This document shows positions 60,964-64,000 of a stretch of 64,000 bases of DNA, piece by piece (within the stretch, counting starts at the first letter, position 1; each line of letters begins with the position of its first letter). The notes below the pieces were generated by a model. It worked only from the letters and a program-made list of their open reading frames with translations, searched no databases and was not told where the DNA came from. A program made the position numbers and the translations under genes. The stretch is from Hymenobacter translucens (GTDB lineage: Bacteria > Bacteroidota > Bacteroidia > Cytophagales > Hymenobacteraceae). The stretch lies in NCBI RefSeq assembly GCF_020685205.1, contig NZ_JAJERB010000006.1, positions 124,001 through 188,000 of the forward strand, written 5' to 3'.

Positions 60964-62214
60964 TTATGCCCGGCGCAGCTCGAACACCGTGATTTCGGGC
61001 AGGAAGCCAACCCGGCCCGGGTAGCCGATAAAGCCCAGCCCGGTGTTCACGTACAGGTACTGCTGCCCGCGCTGGTAAAGCCCGGCCCACTGCTTGTAGG
61101 CGTACTGCACCGGGCTCCACTTCAGCCAGTGCAGATTCACCCCGAACTGCATGCCGTGGGTATGGCCCGAAAGCGTGAGGTCGATGTCAGGGTACTCGTG
61201 CACCTGCCCGTCCCAGTGCGAAGGGTCGTGCGAGAGCAGGATCTTGAACGGCGCCCCGGTGTCGGCGGCGGCGTGGGCCTTGTGCAGCTGTCCGTACTGG
61301 GTAAACCCGCGGGCCCCCCAGTTCTGTACGCCCAGGATGCTGATTTTCTCCCCACCCCGCTCGATCGTGCGGGCCTCGTCGAGCAGCAGGTTCCAGCCCA
61401 TTTTGGCGTGGTTCTGCTTGATGCGGGCCAGGTTGGCCGACTTGGCCGATGCCCCACCCATCGTATCCCAGTCCACGTAGTCGGCATAGTCGTGGTTGCC
61501 GAGCACCGAGAAGATGGGCAGCTTGCTTTGAATGCCGGCCAGGGTGTCGATGTGCTCCTCCACCTCGTGGGCAAAGTTGTTGACCAGGTCCCCGGTCATG
61601 AACACCAGGTCGGCCTGCTGCTGGTTGATGAGGCTGACGGCCTTGCGCAGCGGCTCCTTGCTTTGGAACGAGCCGGTGTGCAGGTCCGAAATCTGCACGA
61701 TCTTAAACCCGTCGAAGGAGGCCGGCAGGTTGGGAAAGCGCAGCGACACACGCTTTACGGTGTAGTCGGTGCCGCCCTTGACCATGCCCCAGAGCAGCGC
61801 TACGAAGGGCACTGCCCCGGCCAGCAGGGCGGCTTTACTTAGAAACTCACTGCGGGAAATGGCTTTTTCATCACCGGTGCTGCCGGCCGGGGTGCTGAAC
61901 GACTGATATACCCAGCGCCCTACGCGGACGATGTCTTCGACCAGCAGGGGAATCAGGATGACGATTTTCGCGGCTACCATGGCCAGCAGCAGCCCGCCGA
62001 AGTAAGACTTGTAGGAGGCATGGTCGCGCCGGGTGCTCATGGCCCAGAAGCCCAGGCCCCACACAACCAACGTGAAAAGCCAGTACAGAATGGTGGTCAG
62101 GCGGCGGGTACCGGGGGTGGAATGCTGAACCAGGGCCCGTACGGCCTGGTAGCCGTACCATTCGCCCACCACTATCAGCGCTAAAAAGATAAACGGCAAA
62201 ACGCTTCGTGACAT
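60964..62214 (-). CDS. Membrane-anchored calcineurin-type metallophosphoesterase (YkuE-like)
   Basis: The product is 416 aa. About four N-terminal transmembrane helices (1-140) precede a phosphoesterase domain with all the metal motifs: VQISDLHTGSF (Asp, His), VFMTGDLVNN (Asp), SVLGNHDYAD (Asn, His), ILLSHDPSHWD (His) and LTLSGHTHGMQFG (His). YkuE relatives act on UDP-diacylglucosamine-like lipids or other phosphoesters at the membrane; the substrate here is unknown. It diverges from radC. Confidence 0.93.
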   Translation of the reverse strand: MSRSVLPFIFLALIVVGEWYGYQAVRALVQHSTPGTRRLTTILYWLFTLVVWGLGFWAMSTRRDHASYKSYFGGLLLAMVAAKIVILIPLLVEDIVRVGRWVYQSFSTPAGSTGDEKAISRSEFLSKAALLAGAVPFVALLWGMVKGGTDYTVKRVSLRFPNLPASFDGFKIVQISDLHTGSFQSKEPLRKAVSLINQQQADLVFMTGDLVNNFAHEVEEHIDTLAGIQSKLPIFSVLGNHDYADYVDWDTMGGASAKSANLARIKQNHAKMGWNLLLDEARTIERGGEKISILGVQNWGARGFTQYGQLHKAHAAADTGAPFKILLSHDPSHWDGQVHEYPDIDLTLSGHTHGMQFGVNLHWLKWSPVQYAYKQWAGLYQRGQQYLYVNTGLGFIGYPGRVGFLPEITVFELRRA

Positions 62215-62333
62215 AACAGGGAAAGAGAGGTAAGCCCGGGCACTGGCACAAAAGCGCCGGGCGGTTGCGCCGCTAGACGCACGAGGTGAAATTTTACTTT
62301 ACTTGGGGCGCTATCTATCAATTCCGGTGCCTT

Positions 62334-63077
62334 ATGACGTTGCCAGACACGATGGCCGGGACTACCCCGGCTCCTAAACCCTACCAGGCCGCTCAGGGTT
62401 TCAGTATCAAGAGCTGGGCCGAGGAAGACCGGCCCCGGGAAAAGCTGCTGCTCAAAGGCCGGGCAGCCCTTTCCGACGCTGAATTGCTGGCTATCCTGCT
62501 GGGCTCGGGCACCGCTAAGCTCTCTGCGGTCGACGTGGCCAAGCTGATTCTGGCCGCCACCGGCAACGACCTCAACGAACTGGCCCGCCTGTCAATAAAG
62601 GAACTGATGCGTCATAAAGGCATTGGGGAGGCCAAGGCTATTACCATTGTGGCGGCTCTGGAGCTGGGCCGGCGGCGCAAAGACGCCGACGCCGCAGCCC
62701 GCGCCATCATCACCTGCTCCCGCGACATCTACCACGTTATCCGGCCCCACCTGCAGGATCTGCCCCACGAGGAATTCTGGGTGGTGCTGCTCAACCGGGC
62801 CAATAGGGTGATGCGCAAAGTCAGCATCAGCCGCGGAGGCGTGGCCGGCACCGTAGCCGACCCCAAGCTTATCTTCAAGGAAGCTTTGGAACAACTGGCT
62901 TCCTCGATAATTCTGGTGCACAACCACCCCAGCGGCAACCGCAGTCCCAGCACCGCCGACATTGCCCTGACCCGCAAGCTCAAGGAAGGAGGGATGCTGC
63001 TCGACCTGCCCATTCTCGACCACCTCATCTATACCGACCAGGGCTACTACAGCTTTGCGGACGAGGGGCTGCTCTGA
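62334..63077 (+). CDS. radC: RadC (JAMM/MPN domain) protein
   Basis: The product is 247 aa from the ATG at 62334; an ATG at 62352 is also possible, while the frame upstream to 62286 has no family resemblance. The N-terminal helix-hairpin-helix region has KLLLKGRAALSDAELLAILLGSG in pieces and RHKGIGEAKA. The C-terminal MPN domain has the metal motif HNHPSGNRSPSTAD. Members are called DNA repair proteins, but the role of RadC in repair is doubtful. It converges on the BNR-repeat gene. Confidence 0.93.
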   Translation: MTLPDTMAGTTPAPKPYQAAQGFSIKSWAEEDRPREKLLLKGRAALSDAELLAILLGSGTAKLSAVDVAKLILAATGNDLNELARLSIKELMRHKGIGEAKAITIVAALELGRRRKDADAAARAIITCSRDIYHVIRPHLQDLPHEEFWVVLLNRANRVMRKVSISRGGVAGTVADPKLIFKEALEQLASSIILVHNHPSGNRSPSTADIALTRKLKEGGMLLDLPILDHLIYTDQGYYSFADEGLL

Positions 63078-63103
63078 TCCTGTTGCCTACTCCCGGCTGC
63101 GAC

Positions 63104-63832
63104 TTACTTCATGATCCGGAAACTCTGCCCAAAATCCTCGGACCGGAAAACGGTGAACGACACCGGCGCCAGGCCTACTTCCTGCTTGGTGACCAGCACG
63201 ATACTGCCGCTCTTCGAGTAGAACGGCTGCAGATACGTGCCGAGCCCGTGGGCGTGCCCGCTGATTTCCTGCGCCAAAATCGGGAGGCACTTCTCGGTCC
63301 AGCTCAGCCCGCCGTCGGCGGTGAGGTAGTAGGTAAGGCGGCCTTTGAGGAGGTAGGCCAGGATGATTCCCTGCTTTTCGTTGAACATGAACAGCGCGTC
63401 GCGGTAGGCGGCGTCGGCCCGCTGCTGAGCGTCTAGCATAACCCGCGTCCAGCTCTTGCCCCCGTCGACGGTGCGGTACGTGAATGAGCAGTAGCCGTAG
63501 CCGATGGTGCTGCCATACAGGAACCCGAGCTGGTTGTTCACGAAGAAGATGTTCACATTCGTCGTGGGCCAGCCGGCACAGGTCCGGGCCGAGTCGAGCG
63601 GGGTAAGCGGGAGCTTCACCTCTTTGCCCTCGCGCAGGTAGCGCACCACCATATAATGGCTCACCTTTTTGCCGGGGATGCCGCTGGGGCGGGACATCAG
63701 AAAGAACTGGTGGTCGGAATCCGGCTGGACCAACTGCAGGGTGACGTCGGCCGGAACGGGCGGCGTCTGGGCGCCGCAAAGCAGGGGCAGCAACAGCAGC
63801 AGCCCGCAGAGCTGCATTATTTTCATCATCAC
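63104..63832 (-). CDS. Secreted BNR/Asp-box repeat protein
   Basis: The product is 242 aa. A signal peptide (LLLLLPLLCGAQ) is followed by a probable partial beta-propeller. Three Asp-box turns are visible: TVDGGKSWTRV, TADGGLSWTEK and SEDFGQSFRI, as in sialidase-like and Ycf48-like proteins. At about 220 mature residues it is too short for a full six- or seven-blade propeller. No catalytic residues are recognisable. The start has three Met codons in a row (63832 first). Confidence 0.82.
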   Translation of the reverse strand: MMMKIMQLCGLLLLLPLLCGAQTPPVPADVTLQLVQPDSDHQFFLMSRPSGIPGKKVSHYMVVRYLREGKEVKLPLTPLDSARTCAGWPTTNVNIFFVNNQLGFLYGSTIGYGYCSFTYRTVDGGKSWTRVMLDAQQRADAAYRDALFMFNEKQGIILAYLLKGRLTYYLTADGGLSWTEKCLPILAQEISGHAHGLGTYLQPFYSKSGSIVLVTKQEVGLAPVSFTVFRSEDFGQSFRIMK

Positions 63833-64000
63833 GGGTAGCCCCGGCGGAGGCGGCGAAAGATTTTCAGCAACGAAATTCGGCTGCTGAAGATAAGCCGTTT
63901 TCCGCTTTCTGCCCGTTCCCGCGTCCCGTCAAACTCGCGCCGTACTACCTGCCATCAGGGGCTGCCCGGGCTGCTGGTTTGCTTCCGACCCGGCAGAGTG
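63833..64000. other. Right-edge spacer
   Basis: No gene is recognised in the last 168 bp. It presumably includes the promoter region of the BNR-repeat gene. Confidence 0.4.

Overview
The window looks like chromosomal DNA of a high-GC Bacteroidota, most likely Hymenobacter or a close Hymenobacteraceae relative. The basis is GC-rich coding sequence, several large secreted proteins ending in type IX secretion (T9SS) sorting domains (PNP motif near the end, GLYxV-like final strand), an OmpA protein with thrombospondin-3 repeats, M16 and S9A exopeptidase-type enzymes, exact Bacteroidota-type -7 boxes (TAnnTTTG) before a few genes, and a tmRNA whose tag (GEYSYAMAA) is of the Cytophagales kind. The taxonomic call is inference from content, not from a marker phylogeny. 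I see no insertion sequence, transposase, integrase or CRISPR array.

Layout. 0-3.7 kb: a beta-propeller (SBBP) protein cut by the left edge, an ExbD-like protein lacking the usual membrane aspartate, a manganese catalase and two small membrane proteins. 3.8-7.7 kb: a three-gene operon for a Tat-exported molybdenum aldehyde oxidoreductase (PaoABC type). 7.9-13.7 kb: two DUF72 paralogues around a T9SS-exported esterase and a glycine-zipper protein, then DUF1622 and OmpA. 14.2-16.9 kb: a redox/stress cluster pirin-nitroreductase-pirin-OsmC, whose spacers carry heptameric repeats. 17-25.5 kb: hydrolases, glutamyl-Q tRNA(Asp) synthetase, endonuclease V, a GT87-like membrane glycosyltransferase, a DUF1990 pair and isoaspartyl peptidase. 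25.5-37 kb: two large T9SS proteins enclosing metabolic and housekeeping genes (aminotransferase, cytochrome b, DinB, pirin, MOSC, PA2169-type protein). 37-46.5 kb: isocitrate dehydrogenase, M16 peptidase, dnaX and prolyl oligopeptidase. 46.7-47.1 kb: ssrA.

47.7-51.25 kb is a compact A+T-rich island of four overlapping minus-strand genes (sugar-nucleotide epimerase/decarboxylase, acyl-lipid desaturase, DUF2334-like deacetylase, GT2 glycosyltransferase). Its base composition and codon use differ sharply from both flanks, so it is probably a horizontally acquired glycolipid or surface-glycan modification operon. 51.3-54.2 kb returns to host composition with enoyl-CoA hydratase and PaaZ (phenylacetate ring cleavage). 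55-64 kb holds envelope proteins of unknown function, UvsE, a calcineurin-type phosphoesterase, RadC and a BNR-repeat protein.

The points I consider most worth following up are: (i) a ten-A run in dnaX at which a one-base slip in either direction meets a stop within three codons, giving a product of 428-429 residues, the size of a gamma subunit; (ii) the A+T-rich four-gene operon; (iii) degenerate heptamer repeats, mostly as facing inverted arms, in four spacers between 15 and 24.4 kb; (iv) two secreted proteins, about 2.3 kb apart, sharing a low-complexity Ser/Thr/Gly/Met segment followed by Lys-x-Lys strands with Asp-Gly turns; (v) the ExbD-like protein with Gly in place of the proton-carrying Asp.
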